Source: Exophiala sp. HKRS030 (lineage: Eukaryota > Ascomycota > Eurotiomycetes > Chaetothyriales > Herpotrichiellaceae). From it: 64,000 nucleotides of DNA. The notes beneath the pieces are model-generated. The model was not told the origin of the DNA. It saw nothing but the letters and a program-made list of their open reading frames with translations, and made no database searches. Every line of letters begins with the position of its first letter. The first letter of the stretch is position 1. The translations under genes were made by a program, and so were the position numbers. Shown here piece by piece: positions 35,031 through 47,200 of the stretch. The stretch is taken from the NCBI GenBank assembly GCA_023897205.1, contig JAHWDD010000007.1, positions 2,418,001 through 2,482,000 on the forward strand, in the 5' to 3' direction.

Positions 35031-37518
35031 CACGCGAGGGCGAAAACCACCTCCACCTGCGCCGTTCCTTCCCTCTCCCTCCCTCTCCCTCTCCCACTCC
35101 CCCGCGCTCTCCATATCTCCTTCCCTTAGTTGCCTGAGGTATCTTACTACCGAATCTCATGCGGAAGGCACTATCTATCGTACGGGTACCGAGGAAGGAA
35201 CCATGGAGGACAGAGTAGGCACTAGTTGTGGCTTCCCTGATCCTACCAGTTTTGTATCTACCAACCCAGTCGCTTAGGACCGCCACGCATGTGACCTGCT
35301 GTGCCTCGCGGTCCATGGTCCGTGGCAAACCTCGCGGATATGAGGGGTACACAACTGACACCCACGAACTTGACAATTCGAATGATTGTTAATATTATTG
35401 ACTGTGCATCCTTCATCTCATTGCTCAGGTATCGAGCCTTTGGACCAACTACTCCCACAGGGTCCCCAGAGTCTGACTTGCGTCTACTTCCCCACCGGGC
35501 CAGAACTTGCAAGCTTTCCTCTCGGAATCTTTATTCTGCTGTCCTCTGTACACACTCGCCGCTCAACCGCAAGCGGGAAAAGATCTGATTGGTCTGTACT
35601 AGCATAGTAAGTACCCCCTATGCGCACCTTTCCCACTAACTCATGACGGTATATCCGCCTTCTAGAGACGAACCGGTCCCGCGACACACTTGAACATTAC
35701 TTCACTTTTCTTTCGCTGCATCATGTCTGTTCTGGCGCGTTTGATCTCCGTGTGCCCCTGCTACATACCAATGCCACTGCGTGCAGATTCTAGCAGACGG
35801 ACGACAGCATCTCCGACCCTGGAGTGAAACAAAGAAACCCATTGGCCCCCGCCGGCGCAAGTATTTCTAATACGCACTAAATCTCGGTCTAACCCAATAT
35901 GGTATATCCGCATTGTTCAGGAAGGAACCGACAAGATGGAAATTCTAATCAAAGCAAAACACAGCCAGGGTGGCCGCGGGTGGCGTTCGATCAGCATTCT
36001 GTCTACCTCCCTACCCACGTACCTATGGCGTAGACCCGAGTAGATTTGCCCATGTCAGAGAATCAAATGCAGGGACATGTCGAGGGTCGATAGGTAGTCA
36101 GCTTTCTGTAACGATTTTCGCAACCAGATTTCGGGAACATGGATACTAGATATCCGCAAAACACGGGCTCATGTTGGACCGATTGAAGAGGCGCATTACC
36201 GACTACCGAGTACCTACACCTCCTTGGCTCCTTCATCAGGTTGTCGGGTCGGAACCCGTCATTGACGCCTGAACGATTCATGAATAGGTCTGATGTGATT
36301 TGGGTCCTTGGATCTGACTCCCAGCATCTACCACCACTGCATTCAGGCCTGGACTTTTGTGCAGATCAGATCAGCTGTACGCCCGTACTAAATAACGTAC
36401 GGCTGACGGGCCGGGGATGTCAATGCGAATGTGAACGTGAATATTATTGTCTTGGGGAAAATGGGAATGAGGGGCAACGCCATCCCGTGCACCCTAGTCC
36501 CTCATCCCAATCATCCATGGACTCATCCTGTAATCCATTATGTTTCCCAAGGCTATTCTCAGCTATGGTTTACCTTCCTCCATACTTAATTTATTGTAGT
36601 ACCTACCACAGCCCCGAGTCTTACGTGGTCCAAGGTACAAATGTGGGTTTGGACAACCTAAATTGATTACTGTTCCGGACAACGTGGAGGCTACTCCCAG
36701 AGAATCACACTTGATGATATCTTCGGCAGAATACCCGCCGACGATCAATACGAGCCAAGTGCGATCTAGAATGACAAGATTTTGATCTCGATGTCCCGAT
36801 ACAGTCGATCGTTTCTTTGCAGTAATTTTGTCCCCCGCTAGCCACTACCTAGGCACTAGGTAGGCGCCCACCGCACCCTGCCAAGAACTGCTCGGATCAT
36901 TATACATCCGGGAATCCAAGGATTGTTAATTTGCACTCATGAAGGAATATGTCAGGTTGCGAAACCAACCGAGGTGTCTTGTGTAGTTGTCGCTTGTGAT
37001 TGAGACAGGATGATACACTGTAGATCGGTAGTTGGCGGAGAACAGGAACAACCCACATTGCATCTGAGACTTGATTCAATGGACAATAAACAATGCGATG
37101 TGGGGTAGAGGAAGAGTGCTCTCGGCAAACCTGGGAACCGGCGGCTGCGCACGGCACCGGACGAGGAGACTGTCACAAGATCACGTGAACCAGCTTCAAA
37201 TTCAACTATATATTCAACAAACCAAGTCTTGGCATCTGGCTGTCGTGGTCATAATTAGAGAAGGTCATTCATTTGAGCCTTGGGCGTCGCTTCACATTCC
37301 ACTTGTTCATGTGTGCCTTGCTCGGAGTTTTGGGTCGTTCTTCGTACTCGTGTGTGTAAACCACGATCGCTACGGAACGCTAAGCAATGGAGATGACCCT
37401 TGAGGGAAGCAATTCTGCAGAGACATTTCCACCCAAGATTGGCGATGTGAGATGACACCATGGCAAGATAATCGAAGTTTCGGGCTCTTCGAATGATCGA
37501 CTTTTTTGCCTTTCCTGG

Positions 37519-37549
<31 letters not shown>

Positions 37550-38335
37550 ATTGTTCTTTTTGTATCTACCGAGTATATGATACTGGTTTATTTATATCTT
37601 TTTCGTCGTCACCGTACCCTTGTTCGAGCTCGAACACTAATATTTACTTTTTCCATTTTTGTTTGCCCTGGGAAACAAACTACTCTCCAGCACCTACTAG
37701 CCTTTTTCTTTGCAGTGACTAACAAGTAATTACTTTCGATTATCACAACTCAGAGATTTCAACGACACAAAGCTTTGCTTGATGTCAATACCATCCTCCT
37801 TCTTGCACAAACCACAACAATACCGTCATGTCATTGTCAATCTTCGGCATGCCCAAGGATTATCTATCCATGGTCTGATGCACCCTGAACATCAACAAAC
37901 TGACATATCAATGCATTTACTCAATCGTGTTGGGTTGGTACACTCGAGTCAAACGACGATGTTGGACACCTATGAATAGCATCACAGACAAACTACGAAA
38001 TCTCACAAAACACAGTCCCTATCTTGCCCACGCTTGCCCCAGCTTTGGCCATCTTCTCCCCGTGCGCCGACTTGATGTCTCCCATGATTGGTCCAGCGGA
38101 TACAGACTGCTCCTCACCTGGTGACTAACTCGTTTGGTCTAAGCAAGGTGAGAAGGCATAAATATGCAACCTAGACAAACAGACCATTCTCACCCTCCCA
38201 CCATATCCTCGCCAAGTCAGCAGCAGTCGAACTGTCCAAGGCCCTCCGGTGACTCTCCACATTCACAATATCAACACTCGGAATTGACAGAACCGTCCCT
38301 CCGCCAGCCCTCCGCATCAAGAGCCGCCTATCGCA

Positions 38336-39269
38336 ATGGTCAAATTTCACGACTCGATCAGCGAAGACCTGCAAGAATGGGCCATGAAACAGGCTGTATT
38401 CTTCGTGGCCTCGGCGCCCCTCCGAGGAGCACACGTCAACATCTCACCCAAGGGCCTGCCGTCGTCGTCATTCTCCATCCTCAATCCTAATCTGTGCGCC
38501 TACGTCGACGCCACCGGTTCCGGCATCGAGACTATCAGCCACATCCAGGAGAATGGACGCTGCACCGTCATGTTTTGTTCCTTCGACACTAGTCCGCGAA
38601 TCATGCGGTTCTTCTGCAAAGGCAGGGTTGTGGCCTGGAACGACCCTGAATTCGACGGCTGGTTGAAACGAATGGGTGGATTGAGTGTCACTGGTGCCAG
38701 GGCTGTGATAGTCCTGGATGTGTTCAAGGTACGTCCGTTCAATATAGCCACGTTCTAGCCCTGGCCGTTTCCCAACCATCTCCCCATCTAATCCCATGGC
38801 CATAATCAAGCCAAAACCTCAACCCAAATCCTCTAACAAAAGTAACCAGGCGCAAACATCATGTGGTTTCGCAGTGCCCTACCTCTCCACCAAGCCCGAC
38901 CCGAAAAACCCGCGCAAGGAAATCGCCTACCTCGAAGACCGCGAGACTCTCGGCCACTGGGCCGGCAAGCAAATCGAGCAAGGCGTCATGAACAAGTACC
39001 GCGCCGAATGGAACCGACGATCTCTCGACGGCCTTCCCGGGCTGCGCATCGCCCGCCAGGAATTCGGCGAGAATTTGCTCTTGGGCGATGTCAAGGCCCG
39101 TGTCTCCAAGACCGGTGCTGTCGCTGGTGGGAATCTGGTTGTGCTTTTGCTTCTGTTGATTTTGACTGCCGTGGTATCGTCGCTCTTGACGGTGGCTGGG
39201 TTGTATTTCTTTGATTTGACTACTTTCCCCTCAGCGCGTGGCAGGGCCGTCTGGGGGTTTGATCTGTGA
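38336..39269 (+). CDS. PNPOx-like FMN-binding split-barrel protein with C-terminal membrane anchor
   Basis: 270-residue protein, exons 38336-38728 and 38850-39269 joined in phase 0 (VFK|AQTSCGF). The N-terminal ~135 residues match the fungal pyridoxamine-5'-phosphate-oxidase-like group: MVKFHDSIS, FFVASAPLRGAHVNISPKG, YVDATGSGIETISHI and NGRCTVMFCSF. These proteins bind flavin or F420-like cofactors; activity is generally unproven. The second half has VPYLSTKPD..., an Asn/Arg-rich RAEWNRRSLDGLPG stretch, and a hydrophobic helix (~GGNLVVLLLLLILTAVVSSL, residues ~230-258) predicted to span a membrane near the C-terminus. Convergent with the amine oxidase. Confidence 0.88.
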
Positions 39270-39794
39270 AGAAATAGATCTTTGCGTCTATTTAGACAGA
39301 CATACGGATGGATAAGACAAGATTACATTTTGACGATCCCTTGTCTGTCATGAATGGGACAGTACGAGTTTGCCTTTGGTGACTAGCTAGATTTTGTAAG
39401 CGTTCTGTCGCGGCGGGTATGAGCGCAAATTGTTTTGTAACCAGATGCGGTGTGACGTTCTCCATCTCGATATATGCGTATGTGTATCTTCCTTATCGCG
39501 AGACACGTCAGACATGATGAGGACGACAAATCGACAATGTCTCGCTAGCCGGCGCCGTATGCTCCAGCACCCGGAACCAGCACTGTCTGTCCATTATCTA
39601 TCCCAGAAATCTATACATCTAAGGCAAGCTCTTCGCAGCATAGTTTGATTAAATTCTTCTTGGAATGTAGATCCGAACCCACGCACTGTAACACGGCACC
39701 ACACCGCACCAGTCCAAATATCTGCCATGCACACAGATGGTCAACCATAACAAGGCCCCCTCTCCAACTGCCTTTCCACTTCCACCAAATCACC
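39270..39794. other. Convergent spacer
   Basis: 3' regions of the two facing genes. Nothing else seen. Confidence 0.5.
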
Positions 39795-42000
39795 TCAACG
39801 ACAACAATCGCCATCGACGACCAAAACACTCCTATTCTTCTCCTGCGTGCTGACCGCAACATCGATTGCGGGATTCGCGGTGAAGAAATTGACCGGTTTC
39901 AGCCCCACGGTCATCTTCTCGCACGGCATGACGGGCCAGTCCTCGACGCGCGGGTTGTGCGTTGAGCCGAATGTGTGCCAGATGACGATGTCTTGGTTGC
40001 GGACACTCGTTTCCGAACCGGATGTGGGCTCGCTGGGATTATTGCTGGAGGCATCGGTGCCGTTTTGCAGCTCGTTTTGATGCTGGTTTTGTTGCTGTTC
40101 TTGCTTCTCTCTCCTGCTGGCAATCCACGACGCGATACCCTGTCCGCCTAGAGATTGCATGGTATGGTGGCCCGAAGCGAACAGCTCGTCGTCGTGGTAG
40201 CGCGTGACCCAGACGGCGTGTGCGCCGTACTCGGAGCGACGTGCGTGGAACGACGACGGGTGCGCGAGCAGGAGCTGGCTGTAGTACGGGACGAGTTTGT
40301 AGCCGACAGGCCCGTTAGTGACGGGGTTGATGACGTCTTCGTTGATGATCTTGAAGACGCGGTTGGTCGTGTGGTCGAGATCATGACCGGATTCGGCGGG
40401 CACGATTTGCGATGTCGTCGTGTATCCGATGCCGAAGGGGTTGTGAACGGTAGGGTCGTCGAGTGGCATAGGATGGGATTCTTCGATGACAAGCGAGTTC
40501 TTCGTCCCTGCGATGGCTGGGTCAATACGCAGCGAGAACAGATGTTGGTGGTACGGGGCCATTACGCCCGGTGCCACGGTTGTGCCGAAGGGGACTTTGT
40601 CGCCGATGTTGATCGGGACAGTGGATACGATCCCTGTGGCGCGCACTTCGTAGTGTAGCGAGGCGTCTTGGCCGAGTTGGAAGGCGAAGATGTATTCGTA
40701 GTTTGACACGGTGATGATGGTCTGCAGGACGAGGATGCGCGAGCGCGTCACGACGGCGTTGTTGGTGCGGAAGTTGGTGTGTTTCCATAGGATGCCGTCG
40801 TCGACTTCATGGCAGCATACGGCGTTGGGGATCTTAATTGGCGTCCCGTCGCTGGTCGTGTGCCAGCCGTCGAAATACTTGATATGGCCTAGACAATCGC
40901 AACCGAGCTGGAGGTTGTTGGCGTTGACACCGGCGCCGTCGTTGCCGAGATCAAAGGCTGCTTTGCGATTGTAGGGCAGTCTTCCATCGCCATAGGGGAC
41001 AAACATCTCAGAAAGTGATAGTCGGTAGAACAGGCTGCGACCTGCATATCTAACGTCGTGCAATGTTAGACCTTCACGATAATTGAAACCGACCCGAAAA
41101 GTCCATTTCTCCCAAGACAGAAGATTGCCGTCCAGGCTGAAAGATGGGCCTTCGGGTTGAGAGACATGATATGGTTTTGTCGTCGAACGGTGGTTGTCGA
41201 CGAGATCCGGGTGGTATTCGATGCTGGAATCATGAATCTTCCGTCGATCGAAAGGGGTTGCCTTGTCGCTTATCTCATTCGATGTACCTTGAGGGAGATA
41301 GTAGATCTTGAGCACTCGAGCATCACCTGACATTTCTACGCACAAGTCCAACGGGTAAGCATAATGGTTCGCGTCGGGGTGGCTGATGAGTTGCATGTAA
41401 AAGTAACACTGTCACAGATAAGTCTACCAAGCAGACAACGGGGAGAAACATTGCCTACCATGGTGATTTTCTGCTTCATATCGTTGACGCCATCTGTGGC
41501 ATAAGTCCACGGTTCGATTTTGATAATGGCACCTTCTGGAAGCTGCAGATCATTGATTGCCGACTGCACAGCGGGATCAGCCAGACAAGCCTTCTCCGTC
41601 TTCTGCATGTCAGTGGCGTCCACATGCGGATGTGATCCTGTGAGTTTCTCCTTCTGCACAACATCGCCAGAGTCAACATCAACCTTGAGTTGGTAGAAAT
41701 TGTCACTGTTGCGTGGTCCCAAGAAGACTTGGACCATGGCAAGACGTGGTGGTGTATTCAGTTGATTATTGCCATTGTGCTCGGCTTCCAGATAAACTGC
41801 AAGGTCAGCCTTTGCAGGCTCTGAAAGCGTGATGACTCGAAAGTAGGCGTCTAGATCTGGAAATGCTGATCGGACATGGTTGGCAGTCTGATGGTCATCT
41901 ATATATTGCTTGCAAGTGTACTCCTGTGGCCACTTACGATGGTGATCTCTTGCGGAGTGAGAGGATCCAGAGGATGACGCTTGCTCTGAGTGATTGTCAT
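39795..42000 (-). CDS. Copper amine oxidase (primary-amine oxidase)
   Basis: 701-residue enzyme that oxidises primary amines to aldehyde, ammonia and hydrogen peroxide. Exons 42000-41938, 41887-41459, 41408-39795, all joined in phase 0. The self-processed topaquinone Tyr is Y401 in SNYEYIF; the catalytic base is D317 in AFDLG, 84 residues upstream, as in bacterial and yeast enzymes. Copper ligands are H451 and H453 in YHQHLFS and H648 in FGSTHNPRVEDWP. The region near residue 600 carries a Gln/Asn/Ser-rich insert (EKQEQQQNQHQNELQNG) that is unusual and likely a surface loop. The C-terminus ends DGDCCR, so no clear SKL-type peroxisomal signal is present. Confidence 0.94.
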
Positions 42001-43167
42001 GCTGAAGTCTTCAGGAACACTCGTGATGGGTCGAAATTATGTGGAAGAATCTTCTGATACAATGACCGAGTACTGCTGAATACCTCCAAACTGCTGTAAC
42101 AGAGGCGGAATATACTAAAAGATAGAGAATAATCAAGGTAAGAAAGCTTGACTTCTTATAACAGAAAACGACTGCAAAGTAGGTTAGTTTCTCAACGCCT
42201 TGTGACAGAACATCTCGACGCAAAGGGAAGGATGAGGATATAAGAAGTCCAGAATCATCGCAAAGGTTAGGTCGAGGCGAGGTAAGTTCTTGACCAATTC
42301 GGAGGTATCCGCAAGTACACTTTTCATGAGCCAATCATGAACCGGATTTCAGCGTCTCTCTGTTGGAAATACATTAGCCCAGGAGACGTTGGACGATTGC
42401 GGAGGACTGTTTCGAATCTTCGACATCTGGATATGGAGGAAACTCTACAAGTCAAGTCCAACCTGGGGGAGGAATGGTCGCTGGGACGCCCTATTTCGTG
42501 CTGAAAATCAAATTTGGAGACGATCACCAACATCTACAATTCGGACAATCGAGAATCCCGATCAAACCATAACGGAGGGCTGATAAACTCATGGAATCCA
42601 AAATAACTGGATAGTTAATCGCGACGGAAGACCTCGATACTGCAATGATCCGGTTACTGCCCGGGAAAGACTCAAACCCGGGCCGGCGCCAACAATGAAA
42701 TGCTGATCACGTAGAATCCCATAAGTGACTTCATCATACCCTTTGCATATTAGTGGGAAAACATGATCGCAGCAGGGGTTGGGAACTGAGGTCCCGTCAA
42801 GGAGGCGTGAAATGACCAGAGATTTTGAACATTTTTTTATTGTGACCAAATCGACTGCAGGATCGATGGCGGTATTATATTCGGATCACGGCGTCCAACA
42901 CGCCGAGGATGTTTTGGAACAGTGAAAAGCGCCTCCACACAGCGCTGATATACAACAGTCGTACAAAAAGAGGCGAGAGTCATTGGGATTGGGATTTTCG
43001 ACCACCTGGCAGGAAACCCATTATCGATTACCTACCGATCCGAAGTATTTATTTCAAGTCCTCCCGAATTGTCTGTTGGTACACTTTATTTTCCAGTGTC
43101 ATACACTATGGAGGAGGTGGCGCTTGATGTTGGTGGACATTCGTAGCAATTGCAGCTCGACGGGGTT
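42001..43167. other. Spacer between amine oxidase and TOM20
   Basis: 1.2 kb, promoter of the amine oxidase and 3' region of TOM20. No gene seen. Confidence 0.5.
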
Positions 43168-43799
43168 CTACTCGACGCCAGGTCCGTCGGATGGAGATCC
43201 TTCACGTCCGGCACCAAATGATCCAACATTCAGATTCTTGTCTTGAGCAACCATTTGAGCGAGGATCTCGAGGATTTCTTTGGGAACAGTGGTGTCGTAA
43301 ATGCCGATTAGTGATGTGGGTTCAGGGTAGACTTTGAGGCCTTTGTAGAAGCAGAGCGCAGCGGCAACAGGATCGGAACCTGGAACTCGTCAGAAATGTG
43401 TGGGAAATCTTCCAGCTTTCCAATACGTACCATCGCCAGCCAGTGTCTCACCCTGGGCTATTTGTTGCATGAAGAAAGCTTCCCTCTCCTCAATGTCGGT
43501 GGGGAAACCTTCCTCGATAGCTTCCTGGACAGCTCTCTTGATTTCTTCCCGTTGTTGTTTCCCCTGAATCTCGGCCTCTTCTTTAGCTACTCTCGCCTGT
43601 CTTTTGGATTCTCGTTTCAGGGCCCTGCGGAAATTGACATCGTTTCTTCGCTTGTAATCGAAATAAGCTGCATATGCTGCTAAAAGTCAGTCCTGAATAC
43701 ACCTACAGAAGAGGGCAGTGTCGGGAATCATGCTGTACCAATGGCGCCAGTCAAAACTGTCCCGATTGATATCGTGACAACGGTCGATGTCTGGACCAT
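43168..43799 (-). CDS. TOM20: Mitochondrial import receptor subunit Tom20
   Basis: 173-residue outer-membrane receptor for presequence proteins. Exons 43799-43739, 43679-43431, 43379-43168. The N-terminal anchor ([20 protein letters not shown]) is followed by [20 protein letters not shown], the family hallmark, a Lys/Glu-rich linker with [19 protein letters not shown], and the TPR-like domain with [20 protein letters not shown] and [13 protein letters not shown]. The C-terminus is Gly/Ser-rich and ends PGVE. All introns are 51-59 nt. Confidence 0.95.
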
Positions 43800-44256
43800 G
43801 ATGGCAGATGGCTCAATGCGAAGTGATGCTTTCGACCCGACGTAATTTTCTGCGGTTGCAGGATGTAAAATCTAAGTGACCTGCGACTCGGCGAGGGTTC
43901 AGAAGATCGAAAGCTGATGGCCCGGAAGCGTTGTGGTGATGGTGGGAATAAAGTCAAATCAATGATGCAGCTTTTTGTGAAATTTCCAGGGAACGAATCT
44001 GGAAAGGCACGGGCAACAGGCGACGGGCGACGGGCACGGGATGATTACGAGGGATGGTTGCTGTACGGAGGAGAAGAAAGCAACAAGAAAATAACCACAG
44101 CCACAGCCACAGCCACAGCCACCGAGGCTGCAAGCTTCAAGTCTTGGCACTACCACCTTCCTTACACATGCATCGCCCGTGATCGCCAAACCCCTTTATA
44201 TATACTTGCATTTCTCGACTTTTGCATCGGCATTACAATCCACCAGCGCTCTTGTC
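43800..44256. other. Promoter side of TOM20
   Basis: Contains a (CCACAG)n run and the 3' region of the large uncharacterised gene. Confidence 0.5.
44095..44123. repeat. Hexamer tandem repeat (CCACAG)
   Basis: Four perfect copies and a partial fifth, ~300 bp upstream of the TOM20 ATG. Confidence 0.85.
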
Positions 44257-47200
44257 CTAAGCCCACCACTCCTCTTGCAGACTTTCCATAAACTTGACAT
44301 CTACATTGATAAAGCTTTTCCAAAAATCAATCTCCAACCTCCATGGTTGTGTCTGTACAGCGAAAGTCGCTCCAGCGGTCAATTTGATCAACTCGTCTTC
44401 GTCGCAACCCATAACCAAGATGACATCCTTCCTGTGTCGGACCTTGTACTTGTCCTTGCCGAGTGCTCTGTACACAGGATCCAGCCGCATCCCCACATTC
44501 TTATGCGTGCTGAATTCCGAATATGGCATGTCTTTCGGAATGAATTTCCACTCCCAGCATCTGCCTATTGCGTCTTTGAAAGAAGTCCCGTACCGATTGT
44601 CATAGCCGATCATGAAGGGGTAGAAATGTGGCGCCGACCAAATTCGAAGGAGTGAGTATCTGGCCTTAGGATTTGTGCTTGCGAAGCGCTCGGCTTCTTG
44701 TCGCAAGGAAGAGATTGTGATGTCGTAGGGATTGACCATTGTTGGTGGTATATTTAGATCGGCCATAAATTTGCGGAAGTCGAAGAACAAGTCCAACGGT
44801 CTGTCACCCTCTTTCGCTGCGAAGGCAGAACCAGCAATCCCACCCTCTGGGACGTATGATACGCCGATCAACCCGTTGTGGAAGACTACACAAAATGAGC
44901 CTGTCAGTAAGTCTCCACACGATAATACAAAGCATTCTTACACTGTGCAATCTTCGGTCGCATGACGAGGTCCCATTCTAGAGGAAGCAGGTTGTCTTGA
45001 TTATCATGAGAACATAATGCGGCAGCTTTTCGCGCCTTCTTCAGTTCTGCGTAGAAAGAAATATCTCGGAAGCGAGTGCTTTGGAAGCCTCGCCGATCCG
45101 GCAAGTGACGTCTTCGTTCTTCAGCATCAAACAATGTCGATGTCGCATATCTCGAGCCTCGTTTAGTCTTGAGAAACCGCGATCCAAGCTGGCTGTACAG
45201 TGCTACTATTGCATAAGCACGACGGGCGTCCTTCATGACCCTCAAATGGGTCTCAGGGTGGTAGTTGAGGAACTTCAGCAAGTGAGCACATGGTAGTAGC
45301 AGGTCGGTTGACATGTTGATATCCTTCTCAGCATCCGCACGAAGTGCCAGATAGATTTGCCACTTTTCTTGTGCGCCAGGTTCGAAGTCGCATTTGTGCC
45401 ATGTTTGTTTGAAGACTGCACAGTTTTAGTCCGTATATCTGCGCATAGGCAACAATCTTTGACACTCACTGTTCGATTTCGACAAATCCATGTGTACCTG
45501 GAATTCATACTCGACATCGATATCGCGCTCCGGATGAGGGCTAAACGAACTTAGAACTCTGTCTGCTGCCTCCAGAGTCCTGTATCCGCCGAAAACAAAT
45601 CTGGAGGAGTGAGCCATACCATACAAACAAGAAGTGACTGGTGCTCAGAAAAGACCAGACATCGAAGAGTACAAACCTTTCCAGCGGACCCTGATGAGCT
45701 ACAGCCTGAGGCGCGCCTGAGACGTGCTCTGAATCCGTCTCCGACTGACTAGAGGTTAAATCTTCCCACGAGTCACCGTTGTCATCTTTCATTTCGTCAT
45801 TGTGTTCGATTTTCGGTAAGCTTTTGGTTTTCAACTGTATTGCTTTCCTCTCAACATCGGAAGGAATCTCCTCGTCGGTGTCGATGCCGCCGATGAATCT
45901 CGCCAAAGTACTAGTGTCGATCTGTCCTTCTTCGAACCTTGTCAACTCATTCTCAATGGATTTGAATCTCCTCGAATCGTTTCCTTTGCTTGAGTCCTGC
46001 GGAAACAAGATGGCGTCCTCCAGCGCATCTGCCTCCGTATATGCCAAGGATCTGGGAACCTCGACTGATGATTCTCCCGTGGACGATATCCAACGAAAGG
46101 CAGTTGGCCTTTTGACATATCGTCCCATATGCTCGCGATTTCTTCACCCTTGACAATATCACGGACACGGCCAGTTTCGCATTCGATTGTCAAAGTCTTC
46201 AATATATGCGCCTCACCCGCCCAAGTGTCCAGAATATGGCAAACCCGACGTGCTTTACAAAGCATCTGTAGATCATCAGCTGGAATTCCATTGCTCAGGT
46301 TGTCAAACTAGTGAATGAGCTTACCTCAATCAAAGCAGCATAGAGTACCTCCCATGAACTTCCGGGGTCCGCAGTCCAAATATAGATATCGTAAAAATCT
46401 GTAAATCCAAGTCCATAGCTTCTTTTCTCGTCCATCTCTTCAAAGAAATCCTCGCCTACGTGTTGTAGTGTCTGCCAATGAGCTTCATCTGCTCGACGAC
46501 CGAATCCAACCTGAACTCGTGCCAGCCAAAGTTCTGATTCAGGCGGTGATACAATGATCTTGCCTGTTTTACCATCTCTCACTAAGATCATGATTCTGGA
46601 AGCCTGCATAAAGCAATATTGTATGAACCGACGGCTTACCGGATCATTGCGCCTCATGTGGGCACAAACGTAATTGCGTACTTGGTAGATGACTTGACCC
46701 CTTTTCCCTTGACTGCGGAGATAGTTCGCCTGAGATGCTGCGTCCGCATCGTCGAAATTGTAATACGGAACGAATCCCTATGGCTGGTCAGTCTAGGCTG
46801 GGTAACACCGCAGCGTACCAAGATCATGCAAAGATGAGCAACTTCACTCACAAATCGTAACAGTTGAGATTTAACCATATTATCCACCCATTCTGCCCAG
46901 TGCGGTGAAGGAAAGTACACATGGCTTGCAAGTGTATTCAGCTCGGAGAACTCATCCCACGACTTACAGAGCTCTGCCGCTTTGTGAAGACTGCAGTCCT
47001 TCGCAATAATGCTGAAATGGAGCCAACCTTTTCTACTCATTGACCCCTCTTTAGGATAATTGTAAATAGTACGCCCACAAACCTTGACACGTACGTTGGC
47101 CTTTTTGAATACACCGGCGTCATTGACAACACCAAAGTCGATGCGCGTGCCAGGCTCGCTCTCGGTTTGTTTCATGCTTTCCTTGATAGCATCTCCAGGT

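Larger units (their letters stand above)
34311..38335. other. 4-kb spacer without a supportable gene
   Basis: Promoter sides of aldA and of the PNPOx-like gene. Repeats at 34791 and 34995, a CTCCCT run at ~35068-35096 and a purine run at 37520-37549. All open frames are short and have no recognised domain. Confidence 0.5.

Noticed and set aside
34936..35277. Pro/Ser-rich plus frame with VPEVPEVP repeats
   Set aside because: Arises from tandem nonamers and a CTCCCT run; no start context, homology or splice support.
40155..40658. Plus-strand frame across the amine oxidase
   Set aside because: Antisense shadow of exon 3.
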